In this document: positions 34,371-42,616 of the stretch, piece by piece
Layout of the letters: each line of letters starts with the position of its first letter
Position numbering within the stretch: the stretch's first letter is position 1
From: Sphingomonas leidyi
GTDB lineage: Bacteria; Pseudomonadota; Alphaproteobacteria; Sphingomonadales; Sphingomonadaceae
Assembly: GCF_011761945.1 (NCBI RefSeq)
Contig: NZ_JAASQV010000004.1
Span: 124,001-188,000 of the forward strand
DNA length: 64,000 bases
Direction: 5' to 3'
Position numbers and translations under genes: made by a program
Notes under the pieces: generated by a model
Database searches by the model: none
Told to the model about the DNA's origin: nothing
The model's input: the letters and a program-made list of their open reading frames with translations, nothing else

Positions 34371-36143
34371 TCAGAATACCGGCCATACCCATAGGATCAG
34401 CGGCGTTCCCACCGCCAGCACCAACACCGAGAGTGGCGCGCCCAGCCGGGCATAATCGCCGAACCGATAGCCCCCCGGCCCCATCACCAGCGTGTTGCAC
34501 TGGTGGCCGATCGGCGTGAGGAAGTCGCAGCCCGCGCCTACCGCGGTCGCCATCAGGAACGCCTCGGGGCGATAGCCGAGCTGCCCGGCAAAGGTCGCGG
34601 CGATCGGCGCCATGACCAGCACGGTCGCGGCGTTGTTCAGGAAGGGCGTCACCGCCATCGCCGCCGCCAGGATCAGCGCCACCGCGCCCCAGGGCGGCAG
34701 CGTCGCGGCGAGCTGGCCCAGCCAGTCGCCGATAATCTGGCTCGCCCCCGTGGTCCGCAGCGAATCGGAGACCGGGATCAGCGCGCCCAGCATCACCAGG
34801 ATCGGCCATTCGATATGGTCGTACGCCTCGCGCACCGGCAAGGCGCCGAGCAGGATGGTGAGCCCGGCAGCCGCGAAGAAGGCCACCGCCACCGGCACAT
34901 AGCCGAGCGCGGTCGCCGCCATCGCCGCGGCCAGGATGGCGACGGGCAGCAGCCCCTTGCGGGCGCTGCCCAGCCGCAGCGTCCGCTGGGCGAGCGGCAG
35001 GCAGCCCAGCTCGCCCAGCCGCTCGAACAGCAGCTCCAGCGGGCCCTGCAGCACGATCACGTCGCCCGCCTGCAGCACGATCGCGCCCAGCCGGCTCGCC
35101 AGCCGCTCGCCCTGGCGCGAGACCGCGATCAGGTTCACGCCGAAGCGCTCGTGCAGCCCCAGCCGTCCGGCGCTGCGCCCGATCAGCGGGCTCTCGGTGC
35201 CGATCACCGCCTCGATCACGCCCGGCTCGCCCTCGGCGCCCTCCGGCCGCTCGCGCTGCGAGCCCTCGAGCGCCAGCCGGTCGCCGGCGATCACCCGCTC
35301 CAGGCTGTCGGGCGCGCCGGTGAGGATCAGCAGGTCCTCGGCCCGCAGCACCGTGTCGGGGAAGGGCGTCGCGCGGATGCCGGCGCGCAGGATCGTGGTG
35401 ACCTTCACTGCATCGTCGTGGCGCGCGCGAAAGGCGGCGACGGTTTCGTCCACGGCCGGCGATCCGGCGGGAATCTCGGCCTCGGTCACATAGTCCTGGA
35501 TGTCGATCGCCTCGCCCAGCGTCGGCGCCGCCCGCCGGTCGCGCGGCAGCGGCCGATAGGCGAAGCGCAGGAAGACCAGCCCCATCAACGTCAGCCCCAA
35601 CCCGACCGGCGCATAGTCGAACATGCCGAAGGGCTGCCCGGTCATCTCCTCGCGCACCCGGCTGACGATGATGTTGGGCGAGGTGCCGATCAGCGTGATC
35701 AGCCCGCCGAGCAGCGAGGCGAAGGACATCGGCATCAGATAGGCGGCCGGCGATATGTTCGAGCGCTTGGCCATCTGGAAGGCGACCGGCATCATCATCG
35801 CCAGCGCCCCGATATTCTTCACCAGGGCGGAGGCGAAGCCGACCGAGGCGCAGAGCAGCAGCAATTGCGAGCGGATCCGCGTCACGCGCCGCTGGAGCAC
35901 CAGCATCGCCCGCTCGATCACGCCCGAGCGCTGCACCGCCCCGGAAAGCACGAGCGCGCTGGCCACGATGATCACGATGTCGTCGGAAAAGCCGGTAAAG
36001 GCCTGTTTGGGCGAAACGATCCCCAGCGCCAGCGCCGCGAGCAGCGCGATCACCGCGACCATGTCGTAGCGGAAACGTCCCCAGACGAAGAGCAGCATCA
36101 TGCCGGCGAGCACGCCGACGGAGAGCAATTGGGGCGTGTTCAT
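34371..36143 (-). CDS. SLC13/DASS family transporter with RCK_C (TrkA-C) domains
   Basis: 590 residues. Two blocks of membrane helices flank a central soluble region of about 200 residues with two TrkA-C-type domains (AVKVTTILRAGIRATPFPDT and VNLIAVSRQGERLA regions). The helical halves carry SNP-type loops (GTSPNIIVSR) and FLNNAATVLVMAPIA of the DASS fold. Family members move dicarboxylates, sulfate or other anions with sodium. It leads into the quinone reductase and VOC genes. Confidence 0.87.
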   Translation of the reverse strand: MNTPQLLSVGVLAGMMLLFVWGRFRYDMVAVIALLAALALGIVSPKQAFTGFSDDIVIIVASALVLSGAVQRSGVIERAMLVLQRRVTRIRSQLLLLCASVGFASALVKNIGALAMMMPVAFQMAKRSNISPAAYLMPMSFASLLGGLITLIGTSPNIIVSRVREEMTGQPFGMFDYAPVGLGLTLMGLVFLRFAYRPLPRDRRAAPTLGEAIDIQDYVTEAEIPAGSPAVDETVAAFRARHDDAVKVTTILRAGIRATPFPDTVLRAEDLLILTGAPDSLERVIAGDRLALEGSQRERPEGAEGEPGVIEAVIGTESPLIGRSAGRLGLHERFGVNLIAVSRQGERLASRLGAIVLQAGDVIVLQGPLELLFERLGELGCLPLAQRTLRLGSARKGLLPVAILAAAMAATALGYVPVAVAFFAAAGLTILLGALPVREAYDHIEWPILVMLGALIPVSDSLRTTGASQIIGDWLGQLAATLPPWGAVALILAAAMAVTPFLNNAATVLVMAPIAATFAGQLGYRPEAFLMATAVGAGCDFLTPIGHQCNTLVMGPGGYRFGDYARLGAPLSVLVLAVGTPLILWVWPVF

Positions 36144-36219
36144 CGCTTGAGGAACGCCGCGCGATGGTTTCGGGTCCGTGCCCTTTCGTCTCCCCGCCCT
36201 TCCGGGCAGGGGAATGCAC

Positions 36220-36432
36220 TCAGTGCACCGTCCCCACTGCCCGGCCGACCGACATCAGCACGATCAGCCGCTCGATCTGGCGCCAGCGGCAGAAATGGAT
36301 GTGGTTGCCAAGGTCGCGGCTGCGATCGGCAAGCGCGGCGGCCTCGCTGCCGGCCAGTTCGCCGAATCGGGCGATGAGTTCGTTGGCGTCGGCGATTTCG
36401 CGGCGATCGCCGAGATAAGGCATCATGTTCAT
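36220..36432 (-). CDS. Small conserved-looking hypothetical protein
   Basis: 70 residues: MNMMPYLGDRREIADANELI, a helical centre with FGELAGSEAAALADRSRD, then GNHIHFCRWRQIERLI and GTVH at the end. The FCRWRQIE core and compact size look like a small sphingomonad protein, but I know no function. The ATG at 36432 was preferred to a GTG four codons upstream because neither has a strong ribosome site and the ATG is internal to the hydrophilic start. It is 76 bp upstream of the transporter gene. Confidence 0.6.
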   Translation of the reverse strand: MNMMPYLGDRREIADANELIARFGELAGSEAAALADRSRDLGNHIHFCRWRQIERLIVLMSVGRAVGTVH

Positions 36433-36589
36433 GCGGGCAGACACTCACGCATCATGCCAGTTCCGCGGAATCCCCGCTTCGCGCGCCACATGATGCTGAA
36501 TTTCCGCTAACCATGCCGAAAATGCCGTATCGCCTGCCCCGGTTCGGCACAGGTGGCGTCCCGGCCCGGGACGTGGCAGAGGAGCGGCC

Positions 36590-36775
36590 ATGACCAAGCC
36601 CCCCTCCAAGACGCCGATGGCCGGCGGCTTCCTGCTCGCGCTCAGCCTGATCGTCGGCGTGTTCGCCGGCATCGCCCGCGGCGAAGCCTCGTTCGGCTTC
36701 CTCATCGGCCTGGGCGTCGGCATCGCGCTGCTGATCCTGGTGTGGCTGGCCGATCGGATGCGGACGGGGCGGTAG
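36590..36775 (+). CDS. Small two-helix membrane protein
   Basis: 61 residues with two membrane segments (GGFLLALSLIVGVFAGIA and FLIGLGVGIALLILVWLA) and a short basic tail. AGAGGAGC precedes the ATG. No family is recognised. It is convergent with the S24 regulator gene. Confidence 0.65.
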   Translation: MTKPPSKTPMAGGFLLALSLIVGVFAGIARGEASFGFLIGLGVGIALLILVWLADRMRTGR

Positions 36776-36802
36776 TCCGGCCCCTCCTCCGAAGGGAGAG
36801 GG

Positions 36803-37423
36803 TCAGATCGCCCGGCCCAGCCAGGCCACCCGCCCCACCACATCGACCAGCGCCGCCGGCACGACCCGCGCTTCCCAGGCCGGATTGTCCGAGATCACTT
36901 CGATCCCGCCCACTCCGGTGCGCAGCCGCTTCACCATCAGTTCGCCGTCGAGCCGGATCACGAACACCCCGCCCCGCCCCTCGATACGGCGCCGGTCGCG
37001 ATCGACCAGTATCTCGTCGCCATCCTCCAGCGTCGGCGCCATCGAATCGCCCTTCACCCGGATCATCGAGGCGGCCTCGGCGCGCACGCCCAGCGCGCGC
37101 AGCAGGTCGGGCGAGAAGCTGCCCGGCCGCCGCCGCGCCTCGCCCTCGACCAGGCCGCCAGGGCCCGCCGAGGCGCCCACGTCGAGCCGCGCCACCGCGA
37201 CCATCCCGGCCACCTCGGGCCCACCCAGCCGCGCCTCGGGCACCCCGAAATAGCGCGCCAGCAACGCGCGGTCCGCCTCGGCCAGCAGCCGCGGCGTGCC
37301 GCGCACCACATATTGCTGAAGATAGGCCAGATTGCGCCCGAGCAGCCGCGAAAGCTCGGAAAGGCTCGTGCCATTCTCCGCGATCAGCGCTTCCAGCGCG
37401 GCGCGTTGCGCTTCCGGATCCAT
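36803..37423 (-). CDS. S24/LexA-like peptidase-domain transcriptional regulator
   Basis: 206 residues. The N-terminus is helix-turn-helix-like (SLSELSRLLGRNLAYLQQY); the C-terminus is an S24 signal-peptidase-like fold with catalytic Ser127 (VKGDSMAPTL) and Lys165 (LMVKRLRTG). No Ala-Gly or Cys-Gly cleavage site stands out, so self-cleavage is uncertain. GGAGATG supports the ATG at 37423. An array of TAGGA boxes lies just upstream, and two small genes face it. Confidence 0.82.
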   Translation of the reverse strand: MDPEAQRAALEALIAENGTSLSELSRLLGRNLAYLQQYVVRGTPRLLAEADRALLARYFGVPEARLGGPEVAGMVAVARLDVGASAGPGGLVEGEARRRPGSFSPDLLRALGVRAEAASMIRVKGDSMAPTLEDGDEILVDRDRRRIEGRGGVFVIRLDGELMVKRLRTGVGGIEVISDNPAWEARVVPAALVDVVGRVAWLGRAI

Positions 37424-37439
37424 GACATCTCCATACCCG

Positions 37440-37483
37440 TAGGATTTTTCCTAGACAAGTAGGAAATACGGAACAAATTAGGA
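37440..37483. promoter_or_regulatory. TAGGA box array between the S24 regulator and a divergent small gene
   Basis: Four copies of one pentamer occur in 44 bp: TAGGA (37440), its inverse TCCTA (37449), TAGGA (37460) and TAGGA (37479). The first two form the palindrome TAGGA-TTTT-TCCTA. Centre spacings of about 9, 11 and 19 bp keep the boxes on one helix face. This looks like an operator cluster, probably for the adjacent S24 regulator. Confidence 0.5.
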
Positions 37484-37517
37484 ACGATCTTCAGCGAATC
37501 GGACGGGAGACAGGCGG

Positions 37518-37724
37518 ATGTCGGTGCATCGCAAGATCGAGAAATTCCTTCGGGCGACGGACATGCCGCCCACCAAGTTCGGCCGGCTGGCAGTGCGCGA
37601 CCCGCGCTTCGTGCTCGACCTGCGCCGCGGTCGCGAACCCGGCCCGCGCATCGTCGCGCGAGTCGAGGCGTTCCTGGCCGCCCAGCAACCGGCGCAGGCC
37701 CGGCAAGGCGAGGCCGGGCAATGA
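37518..37724 (+). CDS. Small basic helix-turn-helix-like hypothetical protein
   Basis: 68 residues: MSVHRKIEKFLRATDMPPTK then FGRLAVRDPRFVLDLRRGRE, ending in a polar tail. The FGRLAVRDPRFVLDLR part could be a short DNA-binding helix-turn-helix. GGGAGA precedes the ATG. It is divergent from the S24 regulator and overlaps the next small gene by four bases (ATGA). Confidence 0.6.
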   Translation: MSVHRKIEKFLRATDMPPTKFGRLAVRDPRFVLDLRRGREPGPRIVARVEAFLAAQQPAQARQGEAGQ

Positions 37725-38038
37725 GCCGCGGCCCCGATGCGGAAGCGCTGTTGCGCCGAGCGCTGGAGGCGAGTGCGGAAGCGGCGGGCTGCCCCGCCGC
37801 GCTGGTCGCATCGGATTGGACGCGATGGGCCAGCGCCACCTTTACCGGCGCGCGCCACCTCCTCACGCTCGCCGCCCCGCCCTCGGCCGCGCTCGACGCC
37901 TGGATCGCCGGCCTGCCCGATGCGGAACTGCGCCTGCGCCGCCACCTGGTGGCGGACCTGGTAGTCGATCATGTCCGCCGCGCGGGCGATCGGGTGACGA
38001 TCTCGCTCGAAGTGCTGACGGTGGAGGAAGGGCGGTGA
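37721..38038 (+). CDS. Small hypothetical protein coupled to the preceding gene
   Basis: 105 residues, starting MSRGPDAEALLRRALEASAE, with a likely alpha/beta fold and a central SATFTGARHLLTLA. No domain is recognised. The start overlaps the stop of the helix-turn-helix-like gene, so both are probably expressed together from the TAGGA-controlled region. Confidence 0.6.
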   Translation: MSRGPDAEALLRRALEASAEAAGCPAALVASDWTRWASATFTGARHLLTLAAPPSAALDAWIAGLPDAELRLRRHLVADLVVDHVRRAGDRVTISLEVLTVEEGR

Positions 38039-38054
38039 GCGCTCACCCGGGATC

Positions 38055-38078
38055 CGTCATCCCGGCGCGCGGATGACG
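38055..38078. repeat. Extragenic palindrome CGTCATCC-N8-GGATGACG
   Basis: A perfect 8-bp stem with an 8-base loop in the gap between convergent genes. It shares the GGATGACG/CGTCATCC type with the hairpin at 32897-32925 and may serve as a terminator. Confidence 0.6.
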
Positions 38079-38100
38079 AAAGAGACGATCCGGCGCGGTA

Positions 38101-39201
38101 TCAAGCCGTCCGGCGCGCCAGGTTGCGCAACGTGACCAGAGCCTCTTCCAGTCCGCGTTCATGCTGCTTCGACGTCGGCGGGGTCGCGGGCGCCAGGCCC
38201 TTGTCGGCCACCCCGCGCTCGAGCCGTTCGAGCAGCGCGTGGATCGAGGCATCGGTTTCCGGCCGCACGATCCGCTCGCCCCTGGGCGGCAGCACCGGGG
38301 CTTCGGCCGCGGGTTCCGGCACATGGCGGCGCACCGCCGGCGTCAGTTCGAATATCTCGAACCGCTCGCTCTCGTCGAAGATCGACGGGCGCGGCGCGCG
38401 GCGTAGCGGGGCGAGCGGCACCGGCGCGGGCTTGGGCACGGCCGGAATGGCCTGCGGATCGAAGGCGGAGAGCGGCTGGTCGAAATCGACCGGCAATTCC
38501 TGCTCGGCGAGCGGCTGGCGTGCCCGCGCGTGGACATCGCGGCTTTCGCGACCTTCCGGCGCCTCGGCGATCGGCTCGGGAGCGGCAATCGCGGCCTGCT
38601 CGGGATAGGCTTCGGAAACTTCCGGTACCGCGATCACAGGCTCGGGCGCGGCGACCGCCACCGGCGCGAGCGGCACCATAACGGGCTCGGGCGCCTGTGC
38701 CACCGGCTCCGGCGCCTTGGGCGGCGTGATCGCGCGCGGCGGGAAGATCGCGTCGAAATCGATATGCTCGTCCTCCGGCGCGGGCGCCGGCGGCGCGGGC
38801 GTTGCGGCGCGAATCTCGAGGAACGGCCGGCCCAGGTCGCGCGTGGCGAGCAGCGGCGGGCGCGGCGGCGCGTCGGGATGCGCATCGGCGCGGCGGAGCA
38901 CCGGCAGCGGCACTTCTTCCGGATCGAGCGCGATATCCTCCGCCTCGCCGATGGTCAGCCCGCGCGAGCCGAGCAGAATGAAGGCCGAGAGCCACATGAA
39001 GGCGCCGACGAACGCGCCGGTGCCCAGCGCCACCGCGAGGCGGGCAGTGGCGCCCAGCGGCGGCTCGGCCGCGGCGAGGATGGAGGGAAGGCCGGAATCC
39101 ATCACCAGCGCCTCGAGCGCAGGCACGGGGATCATCGCCACGCCAAGCGCGGCGAGCCCCCCCGCGACCGCGGCGATCAACGGCGCCAGCGGCAGGTTCA
39201 T
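38101..39201 (-). CDS. Proline-rich membrane-anchored hypothetical protein
   Basis: 366 residues. Two N-terminal membrane helices (PLIAAVAGGLAALGVAMI and VGAFMWLSAFILLGSRG) precede a long Pro/Ala/Glu-rich, probably disordered region (residues about 110-300) and a helical C-terminus (ALVTLRNLARRT). No enzyme domain is seen. The ATG at 39201 overlaps the stop of the glycosyltransferase gene, so it is cotranslated with it and may belong to the same envelope glycan system. Confidence 0.7.
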   Translation of the reverse strand: MNLPLAPLIAAVAGGLAALGVAMIPVPALEALVMDSGLPSILAAAEPPLGATARLAVALGTGAFVGAFMWLSAFILLGSRGLTIGEAEDIALDPEEVPLPVLRRADAHPDAPPRPPLLATRDLGRPFLEIRAATPAPPAPAPEDEHIDFDAIFPPRAITPPKAPEPVAQAPEPVMVPLAPVAVAAPEPVIAVPEVSEAYPEQAAIAAPEPIAEAPEGRESRDVHARARQPLAEQELPVDFDQPLSAFDPQAIPAVPKPAPVPLAPLRRAPRPSIFDESERFEIFELTPAVRRHVPEPAAEAPVLPPRGERIVRPETDASIHALLERLERGVADKGLAPATPPTSKQHERGLEEALVTLRNLARRTA

Positions 39202-40442
39202 GCGCTCACCATGGGCGTGTGCGACCACGAGTCTTCCATGGCCCCGACTTTGGCGAGTCTTTGGTAAACGGAGTCATAACGCCCGACATTCCTCGCCCAG
39301 TTGCGCTCCGCCTCGACAAAGGCTCGGCCACGCTCGCGCCGCGCATCCCATCCGTCGCGCTCGGCGAACAGCCGGGCCACGGCCTGTGCGAGCGCCACGG
39401 GATCGTCGGGCTTGAAGAGCGTCCCGGTGTCGCCATCGCGGATCAGCTCGCGATGCCCGCCCACGTCGGACGCAGCGACCAGCCGGCGCTGGGCCATGGC
39501 CTCGAGCGGCTTCAGCGGCGTCACCAGGTCGGTGAGGCGCATATGCTTGCGCGGATAGACCAGCACGTCGATCACGCTGTAGTAACGCTCGACCTGCTGG
39601 TGCGGCACCCGGCCGACGAAATGGATGCGATCGGCGACGGGCGACGCTGCCGCCTGCGCCGTCAGCGCCGGGTCGCACGGCCCGCCACCGACGAGCACCA
39701 GGTGCATCTTCGGCCGCGCGGCGACCAGTGCCGGCATCGCCTCGATCAGCACGTCGAGCCCCTCATAATCGTAGAAACTGCCGATGAAGCCGATCGTCTC
39801 GGCACCGTCGATCCCCAGCTCCTTCGCCAAGGCCCGGTCATAAGGCAGGGGTTCGCCGAACACGCCCAGATCCACGCCGTTGGGCGAAATCATGATCTTG
39901 CCCGGATCGATCCCGCCACGGGCGACCAGGTCGTTCTTCAGCCCCTCGCAGATCACCGCGACGGCATCGGCCTTGCGCACCGCCCGGGTTTCCAGCCAGC
40001 GCGTCGCCCGGTATTTCCAGCTGCCTTCGGTCCCCGTGCCGTTGCCCACGGCCGCGTCCTCCCAGAACGCGCGGATCTCATAGACCAGCGGCAGGCCGAG
40101 CTTGTCCGCCACGCGCTGGGCCGCCATCGCGCCCAGCACCGGCGAATGGGCATGGAGGACGTCCGGCCGCCAATTGCGCGCCACCGCTTCGATCCGCCTG
40201 GCGAACGCCGCGACCTCGCGCAGTTCGCCGATCACCGGCGGCCCGGAATTGACGCGCGGCGTCCGATAGAAGCGGATGCCGTCGATCGTCTCCTCGTCGG
40301 TGTCGAACTTGCCATGGCGCGGACTGGTCACCGCGGCGACGTCCCAGCCGCGTGCCATCTGCGCCTTCAGGATCGCCCGCGTCCGGAAGGTATAGCCGCT
40401 GTGGAGCGGCAGGCCGTGATCGAGGATGTGGAGGATCCGCAT
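39198..40442 (-). CDS. Exosortase A-associated glycosyltransferase (GT4-like)
   Basis: 414 residues. MRILHILDHGLPLHSGYTFR closely resembles the start of the exosortase/PEP-CTERM-associated glycosyltransferases. The GT-B fold is supported by DVLHAHSPVLGAMAAQ, ISPNGVDLGVF, FIGSFYDYEGLDVL and the nucleotide-sugar EX7E-like KPLEAMAQRRLVAASDVGG. It probably adds a sugar during extracellular polysaccharide synthesis. It is divergent from the O-ligase gene group across an anomalous spacer. Confidence 0.83.
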   Translation of the reverse strand: MRILHILDHGLPLHSGYTFRTRAILKAQMARGWDVAAVTSPRHGKFDTDEETIDGIRFYRTPRVNSGPPVIGELREVAAFARRIEAVARNWRPDVLHAHSPVLGAMAAQRVADKLGLPLVYEIRAFWEDAAVGNGTGTEGSWKYRATRWLETRAVRKADAVAVICEGLKNDLVARGGIDPGKIMISPNGVDLGVFGEPLPYDRALAKELGIDGAETIGFIGSFYDYEGLDVLIEAMPALVAARPKMHLVLVGGGPCDPALTAQAAASPVADRIHFVGRVPHQQVERYYSVIDVLVYPRKHMRLTDLVTPLKPLEAMAQRRLVAASDVGGHRELIRDGDTGTLFKPDDPVALAQAVARLFAERDGWDARRERGRAFVEAERNWARNVGRYDSVYQRLAKVGAMEDSWSHTPMVSA

Positions 40443-40462
40443 GGGGCTCCCATGCCATGCGA

Positions 40463-40483
40463 GCACTTAACGCCGCGTCAACC
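40463..40483. repeat. 21-bp direct repeat, copy 1
   Basis: Bases 40463-40483 (GCACTTAACGCCGC at the start, GTCAACC at the end) are repeated exactly at 41053-41073. It lies 21 bases upstream of the glycosyltransferase start and contains TTAA-N7-TCAA, one base away from a CtrA-type box. Confidence 0.8.
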
Positions 40484-41052
40484 TCACAACACGCACTCCG
40501 GCTCCAACGATGCCTCGAGTGGTGCTCGACATCTGGAGCCCCTGACGACTGGCGGCAGATGTGCAGCCCGCCTTCAGTGGCACATTCAGCGTTGCTAGCG
40601 GGTCACAGTGCGAGTCAGGAGCAAGACTGTTTGCCGTTCAGACGTCCAGCGCACAGCTCAGGTTCTGCATCTGAGGGCAAAACCGGCCCCCCGCAGAATT
40701 GGTGGTTCCGGCTTAGCCGCTTGCGGGCAGTGCGGCGGGAGTTCACGTCAGATAGTCTTGCCAAGTTAGCCTCCGAGAAACGAAGGCGAACACTGGACCA
40801 CGGTCACGGAAATCATGGGGTCGGTCGAATGGCCCGTGCCCCAAGTCAAAACGCTCGCGGACGCAATGCGCGCCTTTCAAGCGAGGTTCTGACTAGCTGG
40901 ACAGACGGTCCCTCAACCCGTCACCGGCGATACCGGCTCCGACACGCAATATACTCGATTCGCTGGATCCCGGCAAGGAGCGCGCAAGTGCTTGGTCTTG
41001 TACCGAGGAACCTTCCCAAACGAACTCAGTCCCCCAACGGAATATGCGGAAT
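40484..41052. other. Anomalous non-coding segment between 21-bp direct repeats
   Basis: 569 bp with lower G+C than the surroundings. I found no recognisable protein on either strand; one plus-strand frame stays open through it but translates to a Ser/Arg-rich sequence of no known type. The ends are not inverted repeats. The direct repeats suggest insertion with duplication, or integration at an attachment-like site. Confidence 0.55.
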
Positions 41053-41073
41053 GCACTTAACGCCGCGTCAACC
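41053..41073. repeat. 21-bp direct repeat, copy 2
   Basis: Exact copy of 40463-40483, 590 bp further on, now 46 bases upstream of the small gene at 41119. The flanks differ on both sides of each copy. Confidence 0.8.
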
Positions 41074-41118
41074 GCATCCCGCTACACCGGCCCGACAAGC
41101 AGGAGCGCCGACGGGCAC

Positions 41119-41271
41119 ATGATCGACAATCTATCGCTCGCGATCTCGCACGGGCTGATGCTGCTCGCGGCCTTCCTGCTGCTGCGCCGTCCCGATCTCG
41201 ACCACGAACCCGGCCCCGACGACCAGCCGTCCAAGGCCAAGCCCAGCCGATGGGGCAAGCCCGGTGCGTGA
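41119..41271 (+). CDS. Small membrane protein upstream of the O-ligase gene
   Basis: 50 residues: one hydrophobic helix (LAISHGLMLLAAFLLLRR) followed by a charged tail (DHEPGPDDQPSKAKPSR). The last codons overlap the GTG start of the O-ligase gene by eight bases, which implies coupling. AGGAG is 13 bases upstream, rather far. No family name is known to me. Confidence 0.55.
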   Translation: MIDNLSLAISHGLMLLAAFLLLRRPDLDHEPGPDDQPSKAKPSRWGKPGA

Positions 41272-42616
41272 TCTCGTCTTCGTCGCCTTCCTGCTGGCCT
41301 TTTTCGGGATGGGCTTCCGCAAGCCGTTCCTCTTCGTGCTCGTCTACGCCTATATCGACATCGTCTCGCCGCAGCGGCTCACCTATCTCCTGCTCAATTC
41401 GGTGCCGATCTCGCTGATCGCGGTGGGCCTGTCGGTGCTCGGCTGGCTGGCGATCGACGACAAGAAGGACGTGCGGGTGGCTCCGCGCCAGCTGATGATC
41501 GTCCTCCTCCTCGCCTATTGCTTCTACACGACCAAGAATGCCGACTTCAAAGTCGAGGCGCTCGACAAATGGGACTGGGTCTGGAAGGCGCTGGCCTTCG
41601 CCGCCTTCCTGCCGCTGACGCTGCGCACCAAGCTGCGCATCGAGAGCCTGCTGCTCTTCATGATCCTTTCCGCCGCCTCGATCATCATCGTCGGGGGCAT
41701 CAAGACGCTCGGCTCGGGCGGCGGCTATGGCGAGCTCAACCTGATGGTCGCCAACAATTCCGGCCTCTACGAAGGCTCGACCATCTCCACCGTGGCGATC
41801 GCGATCGTCCCGCTGATCATTTGGTTCATGCGCTTCGGCACGATCTTCCCGCCGGACTGGAAAGTGAAGGCGTTCTGCGTCGCGCTGATCTTCGCCTGCC
41901 TGCTGATCCCGATCGGCACCTCGACGCGCACCGGCCTGCTTTGCATCGGCCTGGTCGCGCTGCTGATGCTCCGCGATACCAAGCGCAAGTTCGTCTATCT
42001 GGCCGCGCTGGGCTGTGTCGGCCTCGTCGCCGTGCCCTTCCTGCCCTCGGCCTTCACCGAGCGCATGGGCACGATCAAGACCTACAAGGCGGACGCCTCG
42101 GCCTCCACACGCCTTGCCGTGTGGCAATGGACCATCGACTATGCCAAGACTCATCCGATGGGCGGCGGGTTCGAAGCCTATCGCCAGAACCATATCCGCT
42201 ACGAGAAGGTGGCAGTGGAGAGCGACGGTGCCGGCCAGGCGACCGTCGACCGCAGCCTCGAGGTGGACAAGGCCCGCGCCTATCACAGCGCCTATTTCGA
42301 GATGCTCGGCGAACAGGGCTATCCCGGCCTGGCGCTGTGGCTGACGATCAACCTGCTCGGCATCTTCCGCATGGAAGTGCTGCGCCAGCGCTACAAGAAG
42401 CCCGAGCCCGGCCAGGAATGGGTCGCCCCGCTCGCCTCGGCGCTGCAGACCGCGCACATCGTCTACATGCTCGGCGCCACCTTCATCGCCATCGCCTTCC
42501 AGCCCTTCGTCTACATGCTGATCGGGGCACAGATCGGGCTCGACACCTATATGGCCCGCAAGCGCGAGGAAGCGCGCTGGCGGCCGCTGCGCAAGGCAAG
42601 GCCGGCACTGGCATGA
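41264..42616 (+). CDS. Putative O-glycosylation ligase, exosortase A system-associated (Wzy/O-antigen ligase family)
   Basis: 450 residues with about ten membrane helices. FGMGFRKPFLFVLVYAYIDI at the start matches the exosortase-associated ligase type, and the periplasmic part has the ligase-like GGGFEAYRQNH with PMGGG and a late GEQGYPGLALW. It probably joins or polymerises glycan at the outer face of the membrane. The start is GTG at 41264. It overlaps the acyltransferase gene at ATGA. Confidence 0.8.
   Translation: MRDLVFVAFLLAFFGMGFRKPFLFVLVYAYIDIVSPQRLTYLLLNSVPISLIAVGLSVLGWLAIDDKKDVRVAPRQLMIVLLLAYCFYTTKNADFKVEALDKWDWVWKALAFAAFLPLTLRTKLRIESLLLFMILSAASIIIVGGIKTLGSGGGYGELNLMVANNSGLYEGSTISTVAIAIVPLIIWFMRFGTIFPPDWKVKAFCVALIFACLLIPIGTSTRTGLLCIGLVALLMLRDTKRKFVYLAALGCVGLVAVPFLPSAFTERMGTIKTYKADASASTRLAVWQWTIDYAKTHPMGGGFEAYRQNHIRYEKVAVESDGAGQATVDRSLEVDKARAYHSAYFEMLGEQGYPGLALWLTINLLGIFRMEVLRQRYKKPEPGQEWVAPLASALQTAHIVYMLGATFIAIAFQPFVYMLIGAQIGLDTYMARKREEARWRPLRKARPALA

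Noticed and set aside
33382..36219. 945-codon open frame that would fuse the quinone reductase to upstream sequence
   Set aside because: The upstream part is out of frame with the SLC13 gene; a good ribosome site and the MERMARIERTG start fix the real gene at 34356.
40352..41122. 256-codon plus-strand open frame spanning the anomalous insertion
   Set aside because: No ribosome site at a sensible start, begins inside the glycosyltransferase gene antisense, and the product has no recognisable character.
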